This document shows, piece by piece, positions 46,991-59,800 of a DNA stretch of 64,000 nt; position 1 is the first letter of the stretch; every line of letters begins with the position of its first letter. The notes under the pieces are model-generated. The model was given only the letters and a program-made list of their open reading frames with translations, ran no database searches and was not told where the DNA came from. Where the stretch lies: positions 336,953,090 through 337,017,089 of the forward strand of contig NC_061514.1 of NCBI RefSeq assembly GCF_022539505.1, written 5' to 3'. The position numbers were made by a program, and so were the translations under genes. Source of the stretch: Lolium rigidum. Lineage: Eukaryota; Streptophyta; Magnoliopsida; Poales; Poaceae.

Positions 46991-47353
46991 GCTCCCGGGT
47001 GCGTATGCTCCCTCTACCAAAAAAACATATTTCGAAATGTCAAAAAATTTGGATAAAAAATTCTACATGTACATCTCCATAATGTATGTGCATTGGCTAA
47101 GTTTCACGAAAAACTAATATTTTTTGTGGTCTATGTAAAAAAGAGAAACTTTATCTTGTGAAAAGCATTATTTTTAGCACTGAATTTTATCTTTTTTACA
47201 CACGTCACATGATAAGTCGATTTTTTATGAAACGACTTTGTGAGCGCGTAGCACGTGAAGATGTACGTACAAATTTTTTGTTTCAATTTTTTTAAAATTT
47301 AAAATGTACATAACATGCATTTTAAAATATAGGGAGCATATGCACCCATGTTC
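46991..47353. mobile_element. MITE-like element with inverted terminal repeats
   Basis: Left end GCTCCCGGGTGCGTATGCTC (46991-47010) pairs with the right end, whose complement reads GAACATGGGTGCATATGCTC (47353-47334); they match at about 16 of 20 bases. The inside is AT-rich and non-coding and includes a CACGTG near 47249. About 363 bp long, ending some 490 bp before the Tra1 start codon. The superfamily is not certain; no clear target duplication was found. Confidence 0.6.
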
Positions 47354-47839
47354 CAAAACACCACTCCCCATGTTCTATGAATCAAACAACTTATGTAATA
47401 AAATTTCTACACATTACACATGGAGAGGAGATACAAGAAGAAACGGGGAAGGGACGAACTCCCCGTAGAGTTTCAGGTTCCTTCGAAGGGAAGCTGGTGT
47501 GGGCCCCACCGCAGGCGTGCCGCGGGACCCAACCCGACCCACCCTCCTAAAAGCCCTCTTCTCTGCCTCCCTCCCGTCGTCGTCTCCACCTCTCCGCCCC
47601 CCTCCCCAAACCCTCGCCTCGCCCGCCCGCGAGCGCGAGAGCCCGCTCCGGCACGGGAGCCACGGCCCGGCCCGCCCCGCCTCGCGCCGGAGAGATCAAA
47701 CGCGCCCCTCCTTCCCCGTCTTCCCAGTCGGCGGCGGCGTCCAGTCGCCCGCTCCGGCCGCCGCAGATCCCAAAAACCCTAAGCCCTGGCGCGGTAGGGT
47801 TTCGTCCGCGCATCCCAGCGGGGGCTCGCCCGCCCCGCC
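47354..47839 (+). promoter_or_regulatory. Tra1 promoter and 5' leader
   Basis: 47354-47500 is proximal upstream DNA. From about 47510 to 47839 the sequence is CT- and CCG-rich as in grass leaders of housekeeping genes. AAACCCT occurs near 47608, AAACCCTAA near 47773 and TAGGGTTT near 47795; such telo-box elements are typical of plant growth and translation genes. No convincing TATA box was found in a suitable place. The frame at 47420-47782 is leader or upstream sequence and is not proposed as a gene. Confidence 0.5.
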
Positions 47840-50800
47840 ATGGCGCCCATCAACAGCTCCAACATGGAGCTGCACTCGCAGAAGCTCCTCGAGCCCGACC
47901 TACGTACGCCCTCCTATTTACCCTGTTTTTTATTTTTTATTTTTATTTCTCGCGAGCCCAATTCTGTACTCGTGTTTGGCCGACGAGTTCTCGATTTTAC
48001 TCCGGGGCGGGTTGTCTCTTGAGCATTTCAAGTTGGGGTTTTTTGTGGGCGTGTTTCCAGTTTCTCTCCGAGACTAGTGTTCACCACCAATTCTCCTTCG
48101 CAAAAAAGAAGAGAATTTATACTATTTCCAGGTTTTGAACTGACGGGATAGGACTATAGTTCGCGTATGCATTGTTTCCTCTCACGGTACTGGTCCTGTT
48201 TACCTCCCTGAATTTCCCTTCTGGTTTATTTGCTTGTCTGTACATTTATCCACCGTATCTGTTAAACATTGCATATTTTTCAGTGTCAGATTTCTTTCTT
48301 GTCCCGTGCCTGGAACTGTATGAAGCTTTTCCATGTTTGTTTATTACTTTATTATTCTAGCATGTATTTCTCCACCGTAGAATTCTTTTAGCAGCGTAAT
48401 TCTCTACTTTCCTGTCGCAATCCATCATAAAGGAAACCTTTTCCAATTGCAAATTTAAAACCATAGCATTTTGCTCTGGATTCGTGATTCTTTTGGCTCA
48501 ATGGACTAATCACCAGCTCGACTATTTTGCAGCTGTGCAAGTCCGGCTACAGCTTGTGATGGAAGTCCGGGACAGTCTGGAGATGACACACACTCCGGAC
48601 TACCTCAACTTCCTCCGTTGCTACTTCAGGGCCTTCTCGGCCATCCTGAGCACCTTCACCGCGCCGCAGGGCACAGAAAACGCCGAGCACAAGCTGCGCA
48701 ACGTGGTGATCGAGATCCTCAACAGGCTTCCGCACAGCGAGGTGCTCCGGCCCTTTGTGCAGGACCTGCTCAAGCTCTCTCTCCGTGTGCTCACGCAGGA
48801 CAACGAGGACAATGCCCTTCTGGCTATCCGGATTGTATTCGACCTTCTACGCAACTTCCGCCCTACCGTCGAGGCGGAGGTGCAGCCGTTCCTTGACTTT
48901 GTTGTTGCGATATACCGCAACTTCAAGTTCACCGTCAAGCACTTCTTCGATAACCCCAATGCCACTGCCAATGTTGTCGCTCCCGTGCCAAACCAGCATT
49001 TGGACTCCATTGGTGATGCCCCAGGCATGTTGGCGGTGCCAGGCGGTGGGCAGCTCAACCCAAGCGCGCAGTCATTCAAGATAGTTACTGAGAGCCCTCT
49101 TGTGGTCATGTTCCTCTTTCAGTTGTACGCTAAGCTTGTGCAGACAAATATCCCCTTCTTGCTGCCACTCATGGTGGAGGCAATCGCTGAAAGCGGGCCA
49201 GACAAGGTGCCACCTCACCTGAAGACGCCCTTTGTTGAATTGAAGGGTGCACAAGTCAAGGTAGGGCGGAGTTATTCAACTTTCTTTTACCTTGTCTGGG
49301 GAACATTCTAATGCATTGATCGTTTGTGCTGCAGACATTGTCGTTTCTGACGTACCTGCTAAAAAGCAATGCTGATTATATAAAGCCATATGAGAACAGT
49401 ATATGCAGCAGTATTGTAAAGTTGCTTGTTACATGTCCTGCAGACTCGGTTTCCATAAGAAAGGTTGGTATGACTTGCTAACTCTGTAATTAGGTGCAGC
49501 ATTATGCATTGTTTTAAGCATTTTCATTTATGGAATCCCAGGAGCTCCTGGTTGGTCTAAAGCAAGTCCTCAACACCGAATACAGGCGTGGGCTGTATCC
49601 CTTGATTGACACACTTCTCGATGAAAGGTACATACATTATTTAACTTTTGTTGTACTGTTTACATCCAGGATTTTTTTTGTTCTGAATGTGGGCTTGCTA
49701 TGTGCAATCTGATTCAGGAGCAATTTTCCAGCACTTCACTTCTTGAATGCTCACTACCGAATTTCTTTCTACTCCCTCCGATCCAATCTCCGATCCAAAT
49801 TAATTGTCGCAGATTTAGGCAAAATATTCCCTAAATCTGTTTATGTTCATTGAGTCTGCGTCAACTCATTTGGATCAGAGGTAGTACGATTTTTAAACGA
49901 GGAGGCAAGATGGCTTACCATCCGGTGTGCTAGCTGTCGATCTGATGTCATAACTTGCCCACTTGTTTCTTTTGGTGTTTCCTTGAAGTTACTTTTGGAA
50001 GGCTCAATGTTTCTAGACAAGGTCAAATGAGCTCCTTGTTATTGAAGTCAAGGGTAATGCAAAGCAGTTGGAAACAAAATATTTATGAAAAATCAGCCCT
50101 CCCCTCGATTTGGATTGTTTCAAACCCATCAATTTTAGTTTGTAGAAAGTCGCTGTAAAGCTGTAAAATGAAAAATACCATATCGACCAAGCTGTTAATG
50201 AGGCACAACGTGTTAAGCTGATCGTTTTCTTGTTTTCTTATGATTGCTGTGTTACACAACTCAACTGGGGCACATGGTGGTTTTATAATTTTTGTCTCGT
50301 TATAGATATTCCACCACATATGCTGTACCCTTAGTTTTGTACAAAATTTAACACTTGATTTCATGTCTGCCAGGGTTTTGGTTGGCACAGGGCGAGTTTG
50401 TATCGAGACATTAAGGCCGCTTGCTTACACTCTTCTCGCAGAGTTGGTGCATTATGTCCGAGGAGACCTTTCCCTTCCACTGGTTGATCTTATTCTTTAA
50501 CTCTAGCATGTCAATCTTGTTAACCCAATATCTTTTTTTTTTCAAAGATCATAAATTCCACTTTGCTCGGTCAGAATGTCTGTAGTTTTATTGTTCAGAT
50601 CCTAGAGAGAAAGTTATTATCTTGTTTGCTGATTGCAAACACCATCAATATAATCATGACATCTCTTAAACAATTAGTCGCCATTCTGGGTGCTTTGTCA
50701 GATTTTTTTTTGCTAACTGTCAGATATTTTTCTGTAGTCTATTATCTTGTTTGCTAATTGCAAACACCATCAATATAATCATGACATGTCTTAAACAAGC

Positions 50801-53800
50801 GCCATTCTAGGTGCTGTGTCAGATTTTTTTGCTAACTGTGATTCAGATACTATGCTTTTGCTGATTCATCAAAGACTATGCATGTATCTTTGAGAGCAAA
50901 CTTCTGCTTTGTTCTACCATATGCATGACCTAGTTTTGGGGATGTTTATACTAAAGTAGCAACTTCACTGTTTTGCAGTTGTCACGGATCATCTATTTGT
51001 TCTCTCGGAATATGCATGATTCTTCGTTAACTCTCGTAATTCATACGACGTCTGCTCGTCTAATGCTTAATCTGGTATGCTTACTATTCTTCATTTTCGT
51101 ATAAACAATGAACAATTGCATTTACCAACATTTCAAACCATCCTGGCTGCCAGAGGCAAGCGCCAGTGAGCTTTACATTGGCCAGCTGGGACTTAGGTGG
51201 GTGGTTGGAAGGAGGGAGGGGGGATAGTGGGTTAAGACTGTGAAGTCATTGCCATTGCTACATTCGTTCCACTATATTGGAGTACCAGATATAGCAAAAC
51301 CCTTGAACCTTGAGTTCGAGCTTGATCATGACTTTGCTCTGCCCCCTAGCCAGCATGGCAAGGATATCAGTAAACATGATGGTTGCATGCCAGCAAACCA
51401 CCCCTATGAAGTCTCCTCTCTCCCTATTGTTCTGTGTTGTGGTAGCGCCTTCTTCTGGGAGGGGAAGATAATAAAACCAAAGGCTCTAACATGGGTGGAT
51501 AGTCCCAGCAAGCACACCTGCTAGAATTTTGTGTTATTTCTTTTCCCGATTCCTTTCTCCTTCTCTTTGTTCCAGATACGCCATCCTAAATTTATTATGT
51601 ACCTTACATTTTACATTGGGTAAACTTGGATGCTGCTATGTATCCTAACTTCCTACTACACACGATGATTCTACACAATTAGGCACCCTGGCTCTCCAGA
51701 GTCGATATGACTTGCAGGAGTGCCGAGGCAAACTAGGGATTTACAAATGGATTAATATTTCGATTTGGTATATGTTTTATACTTCTGTTGATTTCTTCCT
51801 TTAATTCAAATATTTTTGATAATAATGAACCTTGTGCAAAAACATAAAGCTAAGCAGTTAGTTATAGCAAAAGCATTTGTAAACTGCTGTTTTTCTGGTG
51901 CCTCTGCAGGTTGAGCCCATATATGAAAAAGGTGTTGACCAGCAAAGCATGGATGAAGCACGAGTACTGTTGGTAAGAATTGTGGGTTCATAATGGTACA
52001 CATCAATTACTTCTTCTTAGCTAACACTTGCCAATCACCAGGGGCGCATATTGGATGCATTTGTTGGAAAATTTAGGACCCTGAAGCACACGATTCCTCA
52101 GGTATATGGGAAGTTTAGGACCTTTGCTCAATCCATTGGCACATTTTGTACACACATGGCCACATGCGTTAGATACTGCAATTATTCAAACTGTAAAACT
52201 ACATCACAGAGATATAGAACCTAGGGAACAAAATGTGGGACTTGTATAATCTTTTTCAATGCTGTGATGTTTCAACACGATGGGGGTAGTTACGTTCAGT
52301 TGAGTCCATGCAGAGTCGATGTACGGTGGATCATGACATGGCTGCATTTATTTCTGAGGAAACACATGTATGGTTGCGTTGACAGTCCAGTCCCTCTAAT
52401 TATTTAGTACTTACTTTATTTTGTATAGGTGGAGTATATAAATATATGTATTGCACAACTAAAATTCATAGTATCAATGGTGCAGTTTTTTCCTTATTGT
52501 GACGCACACAATGGAACTCTACTTTTCTTCTGGAACCTCCAAGGCCAAACTAAGTGCAAGCCTTAGTGTGTTCCAGTGAAACAGTGACACATAGTGTTTT
52601 GAGATCCCAGTTATCCTTATTGTATTTCCTTTGCTAGCCTTCGGCATGATAGATTATTCCCTGCCATCACTGCCTACCCACATGATATATGTAATTGAAA
52701 ATGTAATGGTAAATTCATGTTATGTGCTTACTAATATGTGTATCTCGTGATCAACTTTTGAGCCATAGTACTTAAATTGGGTTTCAAGCTCCCAGTAATT
52801 TGTTTGTTAATAGCTTTAAACAGAAATGTTGCTAATTTCTGTTTCAGCTTTATAATACTGTGTTACCTTACTCTTGTTCTCTCTAGTTGCTTGAAGAAGT
52901 TGAGGAAGGGAAGGAGCGTCCAAATTTGAGAATGAAGCTTGAAGTCCCATTACAGGTGTGTTTTATGTGATTTTTTTGGGTTATGCGATTGTTGTCATCC
53001 GCCAAAAGCTAAATCTGCTTCTTTCCTCATGCAATACATGTTACATGACCTTGGTTGAATCGAGTAGGTTGTTTAACCACTGAGTCCTCGAGCTCAAATA
53101 TCTGAAATAAGAAAAGACTTTGTATTAGTTGATCATGCTGGATGTGTTGTACACCACACATTGTGGCCAACTTCTTGCTGCGAATGATAGTGTCAAACAT
53201 AAGATGTGAGATAAAGCTATTGTTTCGTACAATCGTACCTGTAACTAAGGGTCACAATGTTGTAATATGTGTCTTCGAGGTTACTAGTTATCAGGGTGAA
53301 GGGGTACATGGGCACCTTTGTCGTTCTGTTGTTTTTCCTTTCACTCCCGTATAAGGGACATCCTTATATGAACACGGGGCAATGTGGTAACATTTCTCTA
53401 TAGACAATCGTTTTGAACATTGAAATGTGATGTGCATAAAAGTCATCCTTTCGTCCAATCAACAAATCCTCTGAATTGTGAGATCCATTTTTTTGAGGGC
53501 ATTATAAGATCCAGTTTGATAAGAACACTTCTATATACAGCCTGGAAAAGTTTCAAAAAAAGAGAGATCTGGTTGGTAGCACTGAATGACATGTATTACC
53601 ATTTTCTTCAACCATGGCAGTTTCCAGTGCGAGGAATGAAGTAATTTGTCATAAATGTTCTCAAGGTTCATTTGTGTTCCTATTTTCATTATTGGTGGCA
53701 TGAGTAAGGAGGATGTTTTTAAATGATAATAAACCCTGAAAAGAATAACACCCTCTAACTCCAACTGTTAATTTATACGATGGTAGTGCCAAGTGTTGAG

Positions 53801-56800
53801 TTCCAAAGATTTCTACAGCCAAATCATCGTAATTGCTCCATCATATGCAGCTAGCATGTCTTCCAGTCTGTTATAAGCTTAAATTCGTTCAAAATAGTAA
53901 CAAACATGATGAGGTCTTAGTTGTAACCTGGCTAATTCTGATTCGATTGCTGTTTCTATTTGTACTGAGGGTTTATTAAACCATTTTGACATTATTTTTG
54001 CAGACTGTGTTGAATTTGCAACCACCCTTGGAGTATACGAAGGAGATTAATGATTACAAAAGTCTGATAAGGACACTCGTAATGGGTACGCATTGTTTGT
54101 TATACGGTATTCACGCCATTCAAAGTTTTAAGCGGTTACATACATCTTGTGGGTAGACATCTGAACTGCTATCAATTTCATATTAAACACACACCAGGAA
54201 TGAAGACAATAATTTGGAGTATAACCCATGCTCATTGGCCACGTCCACAGGTATTATGGACTTCCTGAGTTGCTGGATAGTAATTTTGTCCATTTATCAC
54301 TTTCTTTGCTCTAATCCTCAATTTCTTATATCCTATCATGTGTTGTGCAGCAACAAAGTCAACAATCTTCTAATATAGCAGCTCAACCCTTTAGGGGACT
54401 GCGGGAGGATGAGGTCCTTCACTCTTTCTTAGTCTTTCTTCCTCTTGGTTTGACTGAGCTCTGCTCCTAATAAATCTTGATCATATTCTAGGTGCGGAAG
54501 ACTTCCGGTGTTCTTAAATCAGGGGTTCACTGTTTAGCTCTTTTTAAGGAAAAAGACGAAGAGAGGGATATACTGCAATGTTTCTCACAAATGCTATCTA
54601 TAATGGAGGCTCGTGATATAATGGATATGTTTTCCTTTTGCATGCCAGACCTCTTTGATTGCATGATAACCAACAACCAGCTTTTACACATATTTTCCAC
54701 CCTTCTGCAATCTCCGAAGGTTCTCCGACCCTTCACAGACGTATTGATTAATTTCCTTGTCAGCTCGAAGCTTGATGCTCTGAAGCAGCCAGATTCACCT
54801 GCAGCAAAGCTTGTCCTGCAACTCTTCCGCTTCTTGTTCATTGCTGCAGCAAAGGCTCCAGAAAGCTGTGAACGCACTCTTCAGCCACATGTGCCAGTAA
54901 TAATGGAAGTGTGCATGAAGAGTGCTGCCGAAGTTGAGAAACCTCTTGGTTACATGCACCTTCTCCGTAGCATGTTCCGTGCATTGAACAGTGCTAAATT
55001 TGATTTGTTAATGCGTGACCTTATTCCATCTCTTCAACCTTGCCTCAATATGTTGCTATCGATGCTTGATGGGCCAACTAGTGAAGATATGCGGGGCTTG
55101 ATTCTGGAGCTTTGCCTGATATTACCTGCCCGTTTGAGTTCGTTGCTACCCCACATTCCTCGTTTGATGAAACCTCTTGTTCTTGCTCTGAAAGGAAGCG
55201 ATGATCTTGTGAGCTTAGCACTTTCTACACTTGAATTTTGGATTGATAGCCTTAACCCTGATTTTCTTGAACCTAGCATGGCCAGTTTAATGTCTGAGGT
55301 CACACTTGCTTTATGGTCTCACTTAAGGCCTCTTCCCTACAAATGGGGTACAAAGTCCTTGGAACTTTTAGGTAAGCTAGGGGGGCGAAACAGGCGATTT
55401 CTGAAGGAGCCCCTGGCACTTGAATGCAAGGAAAATCCGGAACATGGACTTCGTTTAGTTCTGACTTTTGAGCCTGCGACACCATTTTTAGTTCCTCTGG
55501 ACAGATGCATACACTTCGCTGTTGGTGCTGTTATGCAAGGCAGTGGCATGGAAGCTTTCTACAGAAAGCAGGCTCTTCAGTTTATTCGTGTATGCTTGAA
55601 TTCTTTGTTAAATCTGAGGGAAAATGTACCTGGTGAGGGTGTGGGCCCTGGAGTTCTTGGGCACCTGCTTATATCTTCATTAGATCCCTCGAGGCGTCGG
55701 AACGATGCTTCAGATATGAAGGTTGGTATATACTATGCAAGACACCCCTCAATACATCCTCTGTATACTCTTGAGCACTGTTGTTACTATATCTGTTGTA
55801 AATAATACTCTCAATTCATTGTATTTCCATTTACTTTAGTATAAGTTATTAAGTTGTAAATGGAGAAATTAGTGGCACCATATCAATGTCCAACATGATA
55901 ATTGAAAGAGCATGGGTGTTTTTTTTTTCTCTAAGAGATTATTGCATTGAAAAGATGGATCTTACAAGCCACCTAGGAGGGAATGGTACAAAAAGAAAAC
56001 TAACTAATGTATATCCCAGGGTGTTAGTGTTGTTTAATCAGAACTTTATAATCTTATGGAATATGGCATCCTTAATTCATACATTCCTCATATTTACCTG
56101 TAACCTAAGTTGCTAAAGTGCAGTTAGGTTTTATTTTGACTTGACATTGATAGTCACTTGACATAGGTTCGTGAAATATATTTTGGACTTGGAGCAATAG
56201 TTTCTTTCTTGCCTCTCTGCTCCAGCCATCTTATGCTTTGGTTACTGGATTGCTTCTTACCGCTGCTTCCCTTTATTTTTATCTGCATTTTAGGGAGATT
56301 TAGGTGTGAAGACAAAGACCCAATTATTGGCAGAGAAATCTGTTTTCAAGGTTTTACTTGTAGCTATCATCGCTGCTAAAGCTGACGCCAGTCTTCAAGA
56401 TGAGAAGGATGACTTTGTTGTTGATATATGCCGGCATTTTGCTATACTTTTCCATGTTGATTCGTCATCCTCCAACCAATCTGGATTTGTGCAGCCTATT
56501 GGTTCGTCCCTCTCATCTGGCATGACCATGGGATCTAGACCAAGAAACAACACCTCATCTAATCTGCGTGAGTTGGACCCTTTGATATTCTTGGATGCAT
56601 TAGTTGAAGTGTTATCAAGTGACAACCGTCAACATGCAAAAGCTGCTCTATCTGCTTTGAATACTTTTGCTGAGACACTTATCTTCCTTGCACGAATGAA
56701 ACACACGGGTGTGCTGAGAGGAGGTCCAAGCACTCCTATGCTAGTTTCTAGTCCATCTTTGAATCCAGTATATTCTCCTCCCCCGAGTGTGCGGGTTGCC

Positions 56801-59800
56801 GTATTTGAGGAACTATTGCCCCGCTTATTGCACTGTTGTTATGGTAGCACATGGCAAGCTCAGATGGGTGGCGTGATAGGCCTGGGAGCATTGGTTGGTA
56901 AAGTGTCTGTGGATACCTTATGCATCTTTCAGGTCAGAGTTGTACGTGGTCTTATATACGTTCTTAAGAGGCTTCCAGTGCATGCAAACAAAGAGCAGGA
57001 GGAGACAAACCATGTTCTAACGCAAGTTTTACGGGTAGTAAACAACGCAGATGAGGCAAACAGTGAACCCCGCCGACAAAGTTTCCAGGGTGTTGTCGAA
57101 TTTCTTGCTCTTGAGCTGTTTAACCCCAACGCGTCAATTGTTGTGAGAAAGAATGTGCAGGCATGCTTATCACTGCTTGCAAGTAGGACTGGCAGTGAAG
57201 TCTCTGAATTGCTCGAGCCTCTGTATCTACCATTGCTTCAGCCTCTGATTTCACGGCCTTTGCGTTCGAAGAATGTTGAGCAACAGGTCTCCTTTTGCTC
57301 CTAACTTTTTACTCATCCAGACTAAACTTGTACAGTCTCCCAATTGATGCATTTTTTTCTTCTCTTTCCGTCTCAGGTGGGTACTGTTACAGCTTTGAAT
57401 TTCTGTCTAGCACTGAGACCACCTCTTCTAAAGTTGTCACCCGAGCTTGTCAATTTTTTGCAAGAAGCACTGCAAATTGCGGAGGCTGATGAAACAGTAT
57501 GGGTTACCAAGCTGATGAATGCAAAAATAGTCATGACATGGAACAAACTAAGAACTGCATGCATTGAACTGCTCTGTACCGCGATGGCTTGGGGAGATCT
57601 GAAAGCTCCAAATCACAGCGACTTGCGGGCAAAGATAATCTCAATGTTCTTCAAGTCTCTAACATGTAGGACAACTGAGATTGTCAGTGTAGCCAAGGAG
57701 GGACTTCGTCAGGTGACTTTTGGATGCACTTCTGTTTTGTTGTATTGACATCTTGCTGTGTAATTTCAGTTTGTTTTTCCTTTTCCTTTGCCATCTTCTG
57801 TTACTTTGCTAATAACTAGTCCAAAATATTTTTTGCACGTGGCATGTTCTCACTTGTAATTGCATTTGTAGGTTGTGCAACAGCAGAGGATGCCAAAAGA
57901 CCTTTTACAGAGCAGCTTAAGGCCCATCTTAGTGAACTTAGCACAGACAAGGAGTCTCACCATGCCGTTACTGCAAGGATTGGCCCGTCTTCTTGAATTG
58001 CTGTCAAACTGGTTTAATGTGACATTGGGTGCGAAGTTATTGGATCACTTGAAAAAATGGCTAGAGCCAGAAAAACTTGCTCAGAGTCAAAAATCTTGGA
58101 AAGCTGGAGATGAGCCAAAAATAGCTGCAGGTGACATATCTTTACGACATATTCATTTGTTCTTCCATTCATTTTTCTCCATATAGGATATTATGTGTGG
58201 AATGAACTGCATGTCAGACTTCACTCCACATTTATAAATTACATTTATTGCACAATAATCGGTTACAAGACCTTACTAGATTTGTGAGTTACTGAGTTGT
58301 GACGTGGTATGGTTTTGGATTAATACATGAACATATAGTCATATTAGACAGCTATAATCTGCAGCAGGAGATGATTGTTTTGTTGGAAAATAGTGACCCG
58401 GTTTGGAACCATTCTTGTATTGTTTGGCTAACTTCTTTTTGCCTCATTTCTGACTTTCTTATTTTCTTGGTAGTTGATCTGATCGTATGTTAATTTATTT
58501 TTTCTTTGCTTGGGCAGCTATGATCGAGCTTTTTCACCTTCTACCCCCTGCGGCGAGCAAGTTCTTGGATGAACTTGTCACCTTGGTAATTGATTTGGAG
58601 AAGGCACTTCCTGAGGATCAATTCTATAGTGAGATCAATAGCCCTTATCGTGCTCCACTCTCCAAGTTTTTGAACCGCTACGCTGTGGAGGCTGTTGACT
58701 ATTTTCTTGCTCGATTGAGCCATCCCAAGTATTTCAGAAGGTAGACACTTTGGCAGATCATGTGTAACAATGTGAAACTTTAACTCATGGATACACAAAA
58801 CTTGGTTCTCCTAAACCAGAAATCTTTGTTTTGGGAAAAGAATTATTTGACGTTTTTGTAGACACGTTTCGAGTATGCGAGGTAACAGAAAAACAATACA
58901 AAGAATTGCACAAACTCATCGTAAGAGAAAACTTACTTCTACGTCTGTCCATAAATAGACGCTATTTAGTGCCAAGATACATCCAGATTTAGACAAACCT
59001 CACACATCTATTTATGGACGGAGGGAGTAATATAGATACAACTAAATTTAGACAAACCTGCGACAACCTTTTCGGGACGGAGGGAGTAGTAAAATTTCTT
59101 TCTAACATGTAAATGCTTTTTTAATAGTTAGATTGTTGTTACCTGCTTGTCCTATTTTCATTGCTTTAGTTGCATTCCATAGCTGGACGCCTTCTTGTCA
59201 CCTTTAAGTTATATAACGGAAGACACATATGCGCAAGCCTTTGGTTCTGTCACATTACTGACTTCAAAATGCACCTCGTGCTCTTGCCATTACCATAGAA
59301 TTAATCAGCTATATCTTGTCGGAAAATTGATTATTCTTCCTTTTTTGAAATTCAGATTTATGTACATAATCTGCTCTGATACTGGTGAATTACGGGATGA
59401 ACTTGCAAAGTCACCTCAAAAGATACTTTCTAGTGCCTTTTCACAGTTTTACTCTCAGAGTGAAGCAGCTTCTGCTCAACTACCTTCCTTGGGACCTGCT
59501 AATGAACTATTGTCCTCGGTAAAGGATGAAGGAACTGGAGCTACAATTGATAGTTTTACAGGCCAATCTTCATCAAACATGGTTACTGGTTCAGATAGTT
59601 ATTTTAATGGATTAGAGCTTATCTCAACCCTCGTGAAATTGATGCCTGAGTGGCTTCGTGATAACCGGGTTGTCTTTGACACGTTGTTGCTTGCTTGGAA
59701 ATCACCTGCCAGAATTGCTCGCCTGCAGAATGAACAAGAATTGAGTTTACCCCAGGTATCTGTTTTCATTTTCCAGTTGCTCCTTTGATGCCCTTGTACA

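Noticed and set aside
1..47400. Search for an undescribed gene cluster or defence-like system in the left 47 kb
   Set aside because: Everything with coding signal belongs to LTR elements or the CACTA transposon; no cluster of unrelated host genes is present.
47420..47782. 120-codon Pro/Arg-rich frame before Tra1
   Set aside because: Promoter and leader composition. Tra1 orthologues start at the downstream M-A-P-I site, which fits splice phase.
51240..51524. 94-codon frame inside Tra1 intron 6
   Set aside because: Lies between well-placed exons 6 and 7, no domain, no splice support.
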